Shown here in pieces: positions 7,549-13,552 of a DNA stretch of 14,952 nt (position 1 is its first letter; each line of letters begins with the position of its first letter). Both the position numbers and the translations under genes were made by a program. Under the pieces are notes generated by a model, which saw only the letters and a program-made list of their open reading frames with translations, was not told the DNA's origin and ran no database searches. Origin of the DNA: Deltaproteobacteria bacterium (lineage in GTDB: Bacteria > Desulfobacterota > B13-G15); the NCBI GenBank assembly GCA_003646585.1, contig QMLA01000004.1, positions 1 to 14,952 of the forward strand, written 5' to 3'.

Positions 7549-8043
7549 TCAATCCATCAATAATTCCCAAAGCCGTGGAATAGGAAAGAACACCCCTAAT
7601 AATTGCTTAAAAACTAACCATAGCAGTGCTGTCATGAGTAGGGGTAACAGTATCCCTTTTATCGGGGAGCGATACCCCAAGACCTTTAGAGAAACCCCCA
7701 GAAAAATCAAACTACTCAGCTCAAGGCCCAGCCAAGGTATGGCCACCAAAAAGGCAATTAGCAACAACAGGATCAATCCTGTTTTGTAAGGAATGCTGTA
7801 TTTGCCCAATGCCCAAGGAACCTCAGCGGTGGAGCGTAAAAGCCTCCAAATGGATGGCAGGGATGCCAATACCATGATCCCCAACGCGATGATGGGAAAG
7901 ATAAGCGGACCCTTATAAAAAGGTTCTGGACCTGAAGTGTCTACATTCCAAGGACTGGATATGAGTATCCCCGCTGCGCAGATCCCCAATATAGCTCTAA
8001 CGAGATCCTCAATCCTACTCCTTTCCTTCTTATCCTCAGCCAA
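7549..8043 (-). CDS. tctB: TctB, small membrane subunit of the tripartite tricarboxylate transporter
   Basis: 164 residues with a charged N-terminus (KKERSRIED) followed by four hydrophobic segments: about residues 15-30, 45-62, 88-105 (split by PWLG from the next strand) and 125-150. This is the usual TctB topology. GPEPFYKGPLIFPIIALG near residues 37-54 matches the conserved first loop of the family. The start is TTG: an in-frame TGA lies only four codons upstream with no ATG or GTG between, and a TGAGG ribosome site sits about 10 bases before the TTG. The gene stands between tctC (53 bases away, with a hairpin in the gap) and tctA (one base away). Its role is as the small partner of TctA. 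Sequence conservation in TctB is low, so the call rests partly on context. Confidence 0.88.
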   Translation of the reverse strand: MAEDKKERSRIEDLVRAILGICAAGILISSPWNVDTSGPEPFYKGPLIFPIIALGIMVLASLPSIWRLLRSTAEVPWALGKYSIPYKTGLILLLLIAFLVAIPWLGLELSSLIFLGVSLKVLGYRSPIKGILLPLLMTALLWLVFKQLLGVFFPIPRLWELLMD

Positions 8044-8063
8044 TGGAAATATGCCTCAACGGA

Positions 8064-8087
8064 GGGAGCCGAAATCCATCGACTCCC
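8064..8087 (-). promoter_or_regulatory. Intercistronic hairpin between tctC and tctB
   Basis: GGGAG (8064-8068) pairs with CTCCC (8083-8087). After a one-base mismatch CGA (8070-8072) pairs with TCG (8079-8081), leaving a six-base loop. It begins about 10 bases after the tctC stop. Binding-protein genes often have such a hairpin, which protects the upstream message and lets the binding protein be made in excess over the membrane subunits. There is no T-run, so it is not a full terminator. The function is inferred. Confidence 0.4.
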
Positions 8088-8096
8088 GAGGCTTCT

Positions 8097-9056
8097 TTAC
8101 TTAATGATCCCTAACTCCCTCATAATCTTGCCAAAGGTCTCGAGTTCCCTGTCCATCTGCTTCCTTGCTTCTTCTGGGGTGGTTCGAAGGGGTATGACAC
8201 CCACCTTTTTGATCACATCCTGAATCTGCGGCATGTCCATGACCTTAAAGAAGGTCTTACTAAGCTTCTGGACTATGTGATCCGGAGTCTTTGCAGGTAC
8301 AAACGCTCCAAACCAGATAAAATAAGGTTCCCCGAATCCCTGCTCTTCAACGGTGGGAACATCTGGATATTGCGGAAGCCTTTTGGGCAACATACAAGCG
8401 AGGAGCTTTATCTTCCCAGACTCAATGTAATCGCGAAGCCCCGGGATGGAAAAAGTGATGACATCGGCATCCCCTTTGATCACTAGGAGAGGAGTAAGCT
8501 CTGAATACGCCGTTTCTTTCCACTTGAACCCACCGATCTGTGCAATCCTCATTGCGATTAAGGTGGGAACTGTCCCCAGACCCCAATGGGCCAAGCGCAC
8601 CTCATGGGTTTTGGCGTATTCTGCCAGCTCCTTCAAATTGTTGTACGGAGCATCCGCCCTGCAAGCCAAGGTGAAGGGTGAGGACCAAACCAGACCTAAG
8701 GGACGAAGGTCCTGATTCCTGTATGGAGTCTTGCCCCTGAGGACCTGGGTAATCATAGGCCCGATGGAAATAAGCCCCATGGTGTGCCCGTCAGGCCTGC
8801 TTTGGACCAACTCATAGGTTCCCAAGACCCCTCTTCCGCCAGGTTTATTTACCACCTTTACTGGAACCCCCAACTCTTTGGAAAGTTGCGGGGCCATAGC
8901 CGTAGCAATCATGGTCGAAGGATCATTGGCCGCAGGCCATGGAATGATGATTTGGATGGGTTTGCTGGGCCACTTGGCTAGGACTTGCCCCGGAAACATC
9001 AAACTAAAAACACACACGGTGAGAATGAAAAACAAAACATAACCCTTCTTTCCCAT
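8097..9056 (-). CDS. tctC: TctC/Bug-family periplasmic solute-binding protein
   Basis: A 319-residue secreted receptor. Residues 1-27 form a signal peptide: basic GKK, then hydrophobic YVLFFILTVCVFSLMF, with cleavage expected after VLA, before KWPSKP. The mature protein starts WPSKPIQIIIPWPAANDP, the Bug-family first strand and ligand loop. NKPGGRGVLGTYELVQSRPDGHTMG, with the PGG and PDG signatures, follows near residues 67-91. Late landmarks are LPQYPDVPTVEEQG and GAFVPAKTP, also standard. Bug proteins capture carboxylates in the periplasm and deliver them to TctAB. The usual glycine-rich ligand loop (often PFAAGG or PYGPGG) reads PWPAAND here, so the ligand may be unusual. The ATG is supported by a near-perfect AAAGGAGGTG ribosome site. 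It is the first gene of the operon, behind a promoter with a perfect -35 box. Confidence 0.93.
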   Translation of the reverse strand: MGKKGYVLFFILTVCVFSLMFPGQVLAKWPSKPIQIIIPWPAANDPSTMIATAMAPQLSKELGVPVKVVNKPGGRGVLGTYELVQSRPDGHTMGLISIGPMITQVLRGKTPYRNQDLRPLGLVWSSPFTLACRADAPYNNLKELAEYAKTHEVRLAHWGLGTVPTLIAMRIAQIGGFKWKETAYSELTPLLVIKGDADVITFSIPGLRDYIESGKIKLLACMLPKRLPQYPDVPTVEEQGFGEPYFIWFGAFVPAKTPDHIVQKLSKTFFKVMDMPQIQDVIKKVGVIPLRTTPEEARKQMDRELETFGKIMRELGIIK

Positions 9057-9060
9057 GAAA

Positions 9061-9070
9061 CACCTCCTTT
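9061..9070 (-). promoter_or_regulatory. Strong ribosome binding site of tctC
   Basis: Read on the - strand, AAAGGAGGTG lies with its GGAGG six bases before the tctC ATG. It is nearly a full complement to the 16S rRNA tail and decides the start. It is much stronger than the sites before tctB and tctA, consistent with excess synthesis of the binding protein. Confidence 0.85.
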
Positions 9071-9091
9071 GGAGAAATTGTTATATGTCTG

Positions 9092-9121
9092 ATAGTAGTT
9101 TGAACCTCTGAAAGCTGTCAA
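9092..9121 (-). promoter_or_regulatory. Predicted sigma-70-type promoter for tctCBA
   Basis: On the - strand there is a perfect TTGACA -35 box (+ strand 9116-9121). It is followed after 18 bases by TACTAT (+ strand 9092-9097), which matches the -10 consensus at four of six positions. Transcription would start near 9085, giving a leader of about 29 bases with the ribosome site in it. The weak -10 box and long spacer suggest that an activator could be needed. Confidence 0.5.
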
Positions 9122-9124
9122 GTT

Positions 9125-9161
9125 CTTGGCCCTCATAAAGGGTCACATGCCCATGACCAAG
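9125..9161. promoter_or_regulatory. Inverted repeat upstream of the tctC promoter, with a nested hairpin
   Basis: GGTCA (9141-9145) and TGACC (9154-9158) form a five-base inverted repeat with an eight-base spacer. The right arm continues as TGACCAAG, and its remaining complement CTTGG lies at 9125-9129. Between them sits a small hairpin, CCCT (9130-9133) with AGGG (9139-9142). The repeat centre is about 64 bases upstream of the predicted tctC start point, a usual place for an activator operator. I cannot assign a regulator family. Confidence 0.4.
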
Positions 9162-9239
9162 GAAGGGCTACAGTAGAGGCTGTAAAGTAGAAGGAGTGTC
9201 TGCCGGGGGCTGGCCCATCCGATCTTTTTGCCCTATTCT

Positions 9240-9258
9240 CTTGCCCGGTGGAGGCAAG
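9240..9258 (+). promoter_or_regulatory. Hairpin in the region upstream of rtcB
   Basis: CTTGCC (9240-9245) pairs with GGCAAG (9253-9258) around a seven-base loop. It lies about 125 bases before the rtcB start. No T-run follows. It may be part of a long rtcB leader or a DNA site; the role is unknown. Confidence 0.3.
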
Positions 9259-9296
9259 TGCAGGGGGACAAAAGGCCGGTGTAAAAAGGCGGCGCG

Positions 9297-9315
9297 CTGC
9301 TTAATTTTGAAGCAG
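9297..9315 (+). promoter_or_regulatory. Hairpin in the region upstream of rtcB
   Basis: CTGCTT (9297-9302) pairs perfectly with AAGCAG (9310-9315) around the seven-base loop AATTTTG. It ends 52 bases before the rtcB ribosome site. Apart from this, the other hairpin and the tctC signals, the 316 bases between tctC and rtcB hold no gene that I can support. No clear rtcB promoter was found, including no sigma-54 site with correct spacing. Confidence 0.3.
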
Positions 9316-9367
9316 GGACTGGAAATCGGGGGTATTTTGGGATTTGTCTCCTTTTATTACATGTGTT

Positions 9368-9375
9368 AGGAGGTG
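9368..9375 (+). promoter_or_regulatory. Ribosome binding site of rtcB
   Basis: AGGAGGTG lies eight bases before ATG 9382. It sets the start at 9382 rather than at GTG 9373 or ATG 9376, which overlap or touch the site itself. Confidence 0.8.
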
Positions 9376-9381
9376 ATGAAA

Positions 9382-10827
9382 ATGGCAAAGATCCCTTTGA
9401 AGAAAATAGACAATTACAGGTGGCTCATACCCAGGGAAGGCCGCATGAGAACAGAGGGCCTCATTTATGCCAGCGAACGGATGCTGGATGACATCAGGGA
9501 GGACCAAAGCATCCTGCAGGTGAAAAATGTCGCCACAATGCCCGGGATCGTGGGAAGATCCCTTGCCATGCCCGATATCCACTGGGGTTATGGGTTTCCC
9601 ATAGGAGGTGTTGCCGCCTTTGACGAGGAGGAAGGGGTGATCTCGCCCGGGGGTGTGGGTTATGACATAAACTGCGGGGTGAGGCTCCTCAGGTCGAACC
9701 TCGGCAGGAGGGAAATCGAAGGGAGGATCGAGCAGCTCCTTGATGCCCTCTTCAGGAATGTCCCCTCAGGTGTCGGCTCCCACAGGAGGGACCTGAAGCT
9801 CGACAAGGCCCAGGAGCGGAAGGTATTAATCAAAGGAGCCCAGTGGGCTGTGGAACAGGGATTCGGCAAATGGGAGGACCTCGCCCATATAGAGGAGGGA
9901 GGGTGTATCAAGGGGGCGGATCCCGATCTCGTCTCTCAAAAAGCCCTTGAACGCGGGAGGGCCCAGCTCGGCACCCTAGGTTCCGGGAACCATTTCGTGG
10001 AGATCGGCTTTGTCGAGGAGATATATGACGAAAGGATCGCTGAGGCCTTCGGCCTCTTTCGAGATCAAGTGGTCATCATCATACATACGGGTTCGCGGGG
10101 GCTGGGACATCAGGTTTGCGACGATTTCATAAAGGTGATGAACAAGGCCGTGGCCAAATATGGAATAGAACTGCCTGATAGGCAGCTTTGTTGTGCCCCC
10201 ATAAAATCCCCAGAGGGACGCGACTATTTTGCGGCTATGGCCTGCGCGGCCAATTATGCCTTTGCCAACCGCCAAATGATCACCCACTGGGTGAGGGAAA
10301 GCTTCGAGGAGGTTCTCAAGGCGAGTCAGAGGACCCTTGGTCTCGAACTTGTCTATGATGTTTGCCACAACATAGCGAAGTTCGAGCTCCATAAGGTGAA
10401 CGGCAAAACGAAACGGCTTTGCGTCCACCGAAAGGGGGCCACGAGGGCCTTTCCCGCAGGCCATCCCGACCTCCCCGACGATTACAGGGAAACCGGACAG
10501 CCGGTGCTCATACCCGGGGATATGGGAAGGTATTCCTATGTGCTTGTAGGAACCGAAAAGGCCATGGAGGAGACCTTCGGGAGCACCTGTCATGGTGCAG
10601 GAAGGGTCCTCAGTCGCCATCAGGCGAAAAAGGCCGCTGGTGGCCGCTCCATAAGCGATGAACTCCGGAAGCGGGGGATTTACATAAGGGCCGCAAGTCG
10701 CGCCACCATGGTCGAGGAGGTACCCGAGGCCTACAAGGATGTGGCAGATGTGGTGGATGTGGTCCATCATGCAGGATTGAGCAAAAAGGTGGCAAAGCTT
10801 AAACCTATGGGGGTAATCAAGGGATGA
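9382..10827 (+). CDS. rtcB: RtcB RNA-splicing ligase
   Basis: A 481-residue RtcB. It joins RNA ends carrying a 2',3'-cyclic phosphate or 3'-phosphate to 5'-hydroxyl ends, using GTP and Mn2+. Visible active-site residues are the metal ligands Asp95 and Cys98 (GYDINCGV), His204 (GSGNHFVE), His235 (IHTGSRG), His329 (VCHNIAK), the guanylate-accepting His404 (STCHGAGR) and Lys480 at the C-terminus (VIKG). As I recall, Cys98, His329, His404 and Lys480 carry the same numbers in Pyrococcus horikoshii RtcB, and the total length is also 481, so this is a full archaeal-type/long RtcB. ATG 9382 is fixed by the ribosome site. The partner archease lies at 5497-5910, across the tct operon. The stop overlaps the moeA start by four bases, which puts rtcB at the head of a molybdenum-cofactor operon. 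Role in vivo could be tRNA or rRNA repair; no intron-containing tRNA is in the window. Confidence 0.96.
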   Translation: MAKIPLKKIDNYRWLIPREGRMRTEGLIYASERMLDDIREDQSILQVKNVATMPGIVGRSLAMPDIHWGYGFPIGGVAAFDEEEGVISPGGVGYDINCGVRLLRSNLGRREIEGRIEQLLDALFRNVPSGVGSHRRDLKLDKAQERKVLIKGAQWAVEQGFGKWEDLAHIEEGGCIKGADPDLVSQKALERGRAQLGTLGSGNHFVEIGFVEEIYDERIAEAFGLFRDQVVIIIHTGSRGLGHQVCDDFIKVMNKAVAKYGIELPDRQLCCAPIKSPEGRDYFAAMACAANYAFANRQMITHWVRESFEEVLKASQRTLGLELVYDVCHNIAKFELHKVNGKTKRLCVHRKGATRAFPAGHPDLPDDYRETGQPVLIPGDMGRYSYVLVGTEKAMEETFGSTCHGAGRVLSRHQAKKAAGGRSISDELRKRGIYIRAASRATMVEEVPEAYKDVADVVDVVHHAGLSKKVAKLKPMGVIKG

Positions 10828-12725
10828 AGCCCTATCTCAGGACGATTTCGCCAGAGGAAGCCCTGAGGATCCTCTTCGAAGCCTTCAGGCCTTGGATCTT
10901 TGCCAGGGAAGAACTCCTGGAGACGACTGAGGCCCTCGGTCGGGTCACGGCCCAAGCGGTGTTCGCCCAGAGGTCGGTTCCCCATTACAATGGGGCTGCC
11001 ATGGACGGGGTAGCCCTTCGAGCTCAAAAGACCTACGGGGCATCGGAGGCAAACCCCATAAGGTTGAAGCTCGGTCAAGACGCCTTTTGGGTGGACACAG
11101 GGGATCCCCTCCCCGAGGGGACCGATGCCGTCGTTCCCACAGAAGAGGTCCACCAGGAGGGAGAATGGATCGAGTTGATAAGGGCGGCCTACCCGTGGCA
11201 GCACGTGAGGATCGCGGGAGAGGACATAGTAAAGGGGGAGATGCTTCTGCCCTCCAATCACCGCTTAAGGCCCGAGGATTTGGCCCTGCTTGTCGCCGCT
11301 GGGGTAAGAACCGTCAGGGTCAAGGCCAGACCGCGGGTGATCTTCATCCCAACAGGGGATGAGCTCAGGGACCCCTTCGGCGAGCTGCTTCCCGGCGAGA
11401 TCCCCGAATTCAACTCCGTCCTCATCGGCTCTTCGGTGCGGGCACTGGGAGGCGATTTCAAAAGGATCGGTCCCCTGGAAGATAACCCCTCCCGGCTCAA
11501 AAGGGCGCTGGAGGAGGCCAGCGGAGAGGCAGACCTAATCCTCATTAATGCCGGATCATCGGCCGGAAGGGAGGATTATGCCCCCAAGGTCCTTCAGGAA
11601 GGGGGGGGACTGCTCTTTCACGGCCTCTCGGTGATGCCGGGAAGGCCCACCTTCGGGGGAGCATACCGGGGGAAACCCGTCCTGGGTCTTCCGGGATACC
11701 CCCTTTCGGCCCTGTTGGCCTTTAGACTCTTGGCAGAACCCTTCCTGCTGGCCATGATGGGTCAACTCCCTTCGCCCCCTCCATCGGCAAAGGCGATCTT
11801 GGCAGAGGATGTCCCCTCGCGTTTGGGGCTGTGGGAATTTGTAAGGGTCAGGCTTTTCAGCGACGGTCACAATCTGATAGCCCATCCCCTGCCGAGGGGG
11901 GCAGCGGTATTGAGTTCGGTGGTACGGGCGGAAGGCATCCTGAAGATTCCGCCTCAAGTGGAGGGGTTTCCCGAGGGCAAACAGATCGAGGTGAAGTTGC
12001 TCGTTCGGCCCGAGTCGGTGAGACGCACCCTGCTCATTGTCGGCAGCCACGATATCGCCCTTGACCTTATCGCCGACAGGCTCAGGAGGATTTATCCTCC
12101 TGTAATGCTGGCGACCAAAACGGCAGGGAGCTTGGGGGGACTGAGAGCCCTAGCGAGGGGATTCTGTCAGATGGCCACATGTCATCTCCTCGATCCGGAA
12201 AGCGGAACTTACAATATCCCCTATGTGGTTAAATACCTCCGGGGAAGGGATGTGGTCATAATAAGGCTCTTCTGGAGGCAGCAAGGGATTATGGTCCAGA
12301 AGGGCAACCCCAAAGCGATAAAGGGGGTGGAAGACCTTTTGAGGCCGGAAGTGACCTTCGTCAACCGTCAGAGAGGGGGAGGAACGAGGGTGCTGCTCGA
12401 TCACCTCTTGAAGCAAAGGGGTTTGGATCCCGGTGGAATCATCGGATATAATGACGAACTCACCACCCATATGGCAGTCGCAATGGCCATAAAAGGGGGG
12501 AGAGCGGATGCGGGGATGGGAATTCTTGCGGCAGCAAAGGCCCTGGATCTGGACTTCGTGCCCGTGGCCGAAGAGCCCTACGATTTGGTTGTCGACAGAA
12601 AGGCCCTTGAGGATCCGATGGTGAGGACCTTTCTCGAGCTATTAAGGGATACCGACCTCAGGGGAGAAATAGAGTCCCTGGGCGGTTATAATACCGCTGA
12701 GATGGGCAAGGTGATATGGCCATAA
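10824..12725 (+). CDS. moeA: MoeA molybdopterin molybdotransferase fused to a PBP-like domain
   Basis: 633 residues in two parts. Residues 1 to about 400 are MoeA: NGAAMDGVALRA (Asp61, equivalent to the catalytic Asp of E. coli MoeA), DTGDPLPEGTDAVVP (91-105), PTGDEL, and AGSSAGREDY with Asp251 in the place of the second catalytic Asp. LGLPGYPLSALLAF then starts the C-terminal MoeA part. Residues about 402-625 are a periplasmic-binding-protein-like domain without a signal peptide: GSHDIALDLIADRL, GSLGGLRALARG, QQGIMVQKGNP, NRQRGGGTRVLLDHLL and GRADAGMGILAAAKALDLDF. MoeA inserts molybdate (or tungstate) into adenylylated molybdopterin, and the attached domain may bind or sense the oxyanion, which is my inference. 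Such fusions are known in archaea and anaerobic bacteria, often beside a second plain moeA that is not seen here. It is coupled to rtcB (ATGA overlap) and overlaps mogA by 10 bases. Confidence 0.93.
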   Translation: MKPYLRTISPEEALRILFEAFRPWIFAREELLETTEALGRVTAQAVFAQRSVPHYNGAAMDGVALRAQKTYGASEANPIRLKLGQDAFWVDTGDPLPEGTDAVVPTEEVHQEGEWIELIRAAYPWQHVRIAGEDIVKGEMLLPSNHRLRPEDLALLVAAGVRTVRVKARPRVIFIPTGDELRDPFGELLPGEIPEFNSVLIGSSVRALGGDFKRIGPLEDNPSRLKRALEEASGEADLILINAGSSAGREDYAPKVLQEGGGLLFHGLSVMPGRPTFGGAYRGKPVLGLPGYPLSALLAFRLLAEPFLLAMMGQLPSPPPSAKAILAEDVPSRLGLWEFVRVRLFSDGHNLIAHPLPRGAAVLSSVVRAEGILKIPPQVEGFPEGKQIEVKLLVRPESVRRTLLIVGSHDIALDLIADRLRRIYPPVMLATKTAGSLGGLRALARGFCQMATCHLLDPESGTYNIPYVVKYLRGRDVVIIRLFWRQQGIMVQKGNPKAIKGVEDLLRPEVTFVNRQRGGGTRVLLDHLLKQRGLDPGGIIGYNDELTTHMAVAMAIKGGRADAGMGILAAAKALDLDFVPVAEEPYDLVVDRKALEDPMVRTFLELLRDTDLRGEIESLGGYNTAEMGKVIWP

Positions 12726-13213
12726 AGGCTGCGGTGATCACCATAAGCGATAAGGGATGGCGAGGAGAAAGGGAGGATGTGTCAGGGGCGGTGATTGCGG
12801 AGATTTTGGGGGGGAGGCTCGGGGCCGAGATCGTGATGCGCGAGGTCGTCCCCGATGAGGTCCGGAGGATAAGGGATGTGTTGCTCAGGGCATGTAACCT
12901 GGGCGTAGATCTGGTCGTGACCACGGGGGGCACGGGGGTTTCCCCGAGGGACGTCACCCCCGAGGCCACAAGGGAGGTGATAGAGAGGGAACTGCCCGGT
13001 TTTTCGGAGGCCATGAGGTTTGAGGGATTCAAAAAAACCCCTCATGCCATCATATCCAGGGGAATTTGTGGCCTCAGGGGAAAGACCCTCATAATCAACC
13101 TTCCGGGTAGCCCCAAAGCTGTGAAGGAAGGACTGGAGGTAATCCTTCCCGCCATACCCCATGCCCTTGAGAAGGCGAGGGGCGAAGGAGGAGAATGCGC
13201 TGAGGGGTCTTAG
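12716..13213 (+). CDS. mogA: MogA-type molybdopterin adenylyltransferase
   Basis: 165 residues of the MoaB/Mog family. The start AAVITISDKGWRGEREDVSG is the family N-terminus. VVTTGGTGVSPRDVTPEAT (near 67-85) is the molybdopterin-binding signature, with the catalytic Asp in RDVTPEA, and ELPGFSEAMR follows. The RDVTPEAT-GFSEAMR form resembles E. coli MogA more than MoaB, where the loop reads differently. LIINLPGSPKAVKEGL near the end is also standard. The enzyme activates molybdopterin with ATP to give MPT-AMP, the substrate for MoeA, encoded just upstream, so the two act in sequence in the cytoplasm. The ATG lies inside the end of moeA with AAGGTG a few bases upstream. The stop is directly followed by the next start. 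Confidence 0.92.
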   Translation: MAIKAAVITISDKGWRGEREDVSGAVIAEILGGRLGAEIVMREVVPDEVRRIRDVLLRACNLGVDLVVTTGGTGVSPRDVTPEATREVIERELPGFSEAMRFEGFKKTPHAIISRGICGLRGKTLIINLPGSPKAVKEGLEVILPAIPHALEKARGEGGECAEGS

Positions 13214-13552
13214 ATGCCGATATACGAATACCTTTGCAAGGACTGCGGGAGGGTTTCCGCTCACCTGGTGTTGAAGCCCGAAGGCTTCACCCCGGCCTGT
13301 AAGCATTGTGGGGGCCGGAACCTAAAGAGGATCATCTCCCGGGTGGCCTTCCTCCGGTCGGAGGAATCCCGGCTGGAGAGGCTCACCGATCCCAGTCGAT
13401 GGGGTGATATAGAAGGGGATCCGCGCGCCTTCAGGAGGTGGATGAAGGAGGTGGGCACGGAGCTCGGAGAGGATATGGGGTCCGATGAGATCGATCAGAT
13501 GGTCGAGGAGGCCCTGAAGGAAGAAAGCCCAAAGGAGGAGGCTACGGAATGA
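13214..13552 (+). CDS. FmdB-family zinc ribbon protein
   Basis: 112 residues. The N-terminus MPIYEYLCKDCG with Cys8, Cys11, Cys29 and Cys32 (ACKHCGG) forms a CxxC-CxxC zinc ribbon of the FmdB/CxxC_CxxC_SSSS type. After about residue 50 the protein is acidic and helical (EESRLERL, RWMKEVGTELGEDMGSDEIDQMVEEALKEE) and ends in a charged tail. The family was first named for a regulator of formylmethanofuran dehydrogenase (a Mo/W enzyme), but most members have no proven role. The place directly behind mogA fits a link to molybdenum or tungsten enzymes without proving it. GAGGGG six bases before the ATG supports the start, and there is no gap to the mogA stop. The stop overlaps fabH by four bases. 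Confidence 0.88.
   Translation: MPIYEYLCKDCGRVSAHLVLKPEGFTPACKHCGGRNLKRIISRVAFLRSEESRLERLTDPSRWGDIEGDPRAFRRWMKEVGTELGEDMGSDEIDQMVEEALKEESPKEEATE

Noticed and set aside
9207..9231. Sigma-54 promoter (TGGC...TTGC) upstream of rtcB, by analogy to RtcR control in E. coli.
   Set aside because: The GG and GC elements are 16 bases apart instead of 10, and no RtcR-like activator gene is in the window.
5914..9312. Direct repeat TTTTGAAG at 5914-5921 and 9305-9312 flanking the tct operon, as a possible target-site duplication.
   Set aside because: An eight-base match between two regions of about 140 and 316 bases is expected by chance at this frequency, and no recombinase or terminal inverted repeats accompany it.
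9125..9315. The hairpin-rich tctC-rtcB interval as a tRNA or known riboswitch, including a molybdenum cofactor riboswitch.
   Set aside because: No cloverleaf, T-loop or CCA end could be folded, no riboswitch consensus was recognised, and the Mo-cofactor genes start downstream of rtcB with no leader of their own.
9976..10770. Long antisense frame (264 codons) inside rtcB.
   Set aside because: RtcB on the + strand has all catalytic motifs; the antisense product is rich in His, Gly and Pro without domain features, typical of a GC-rich shadow frame.
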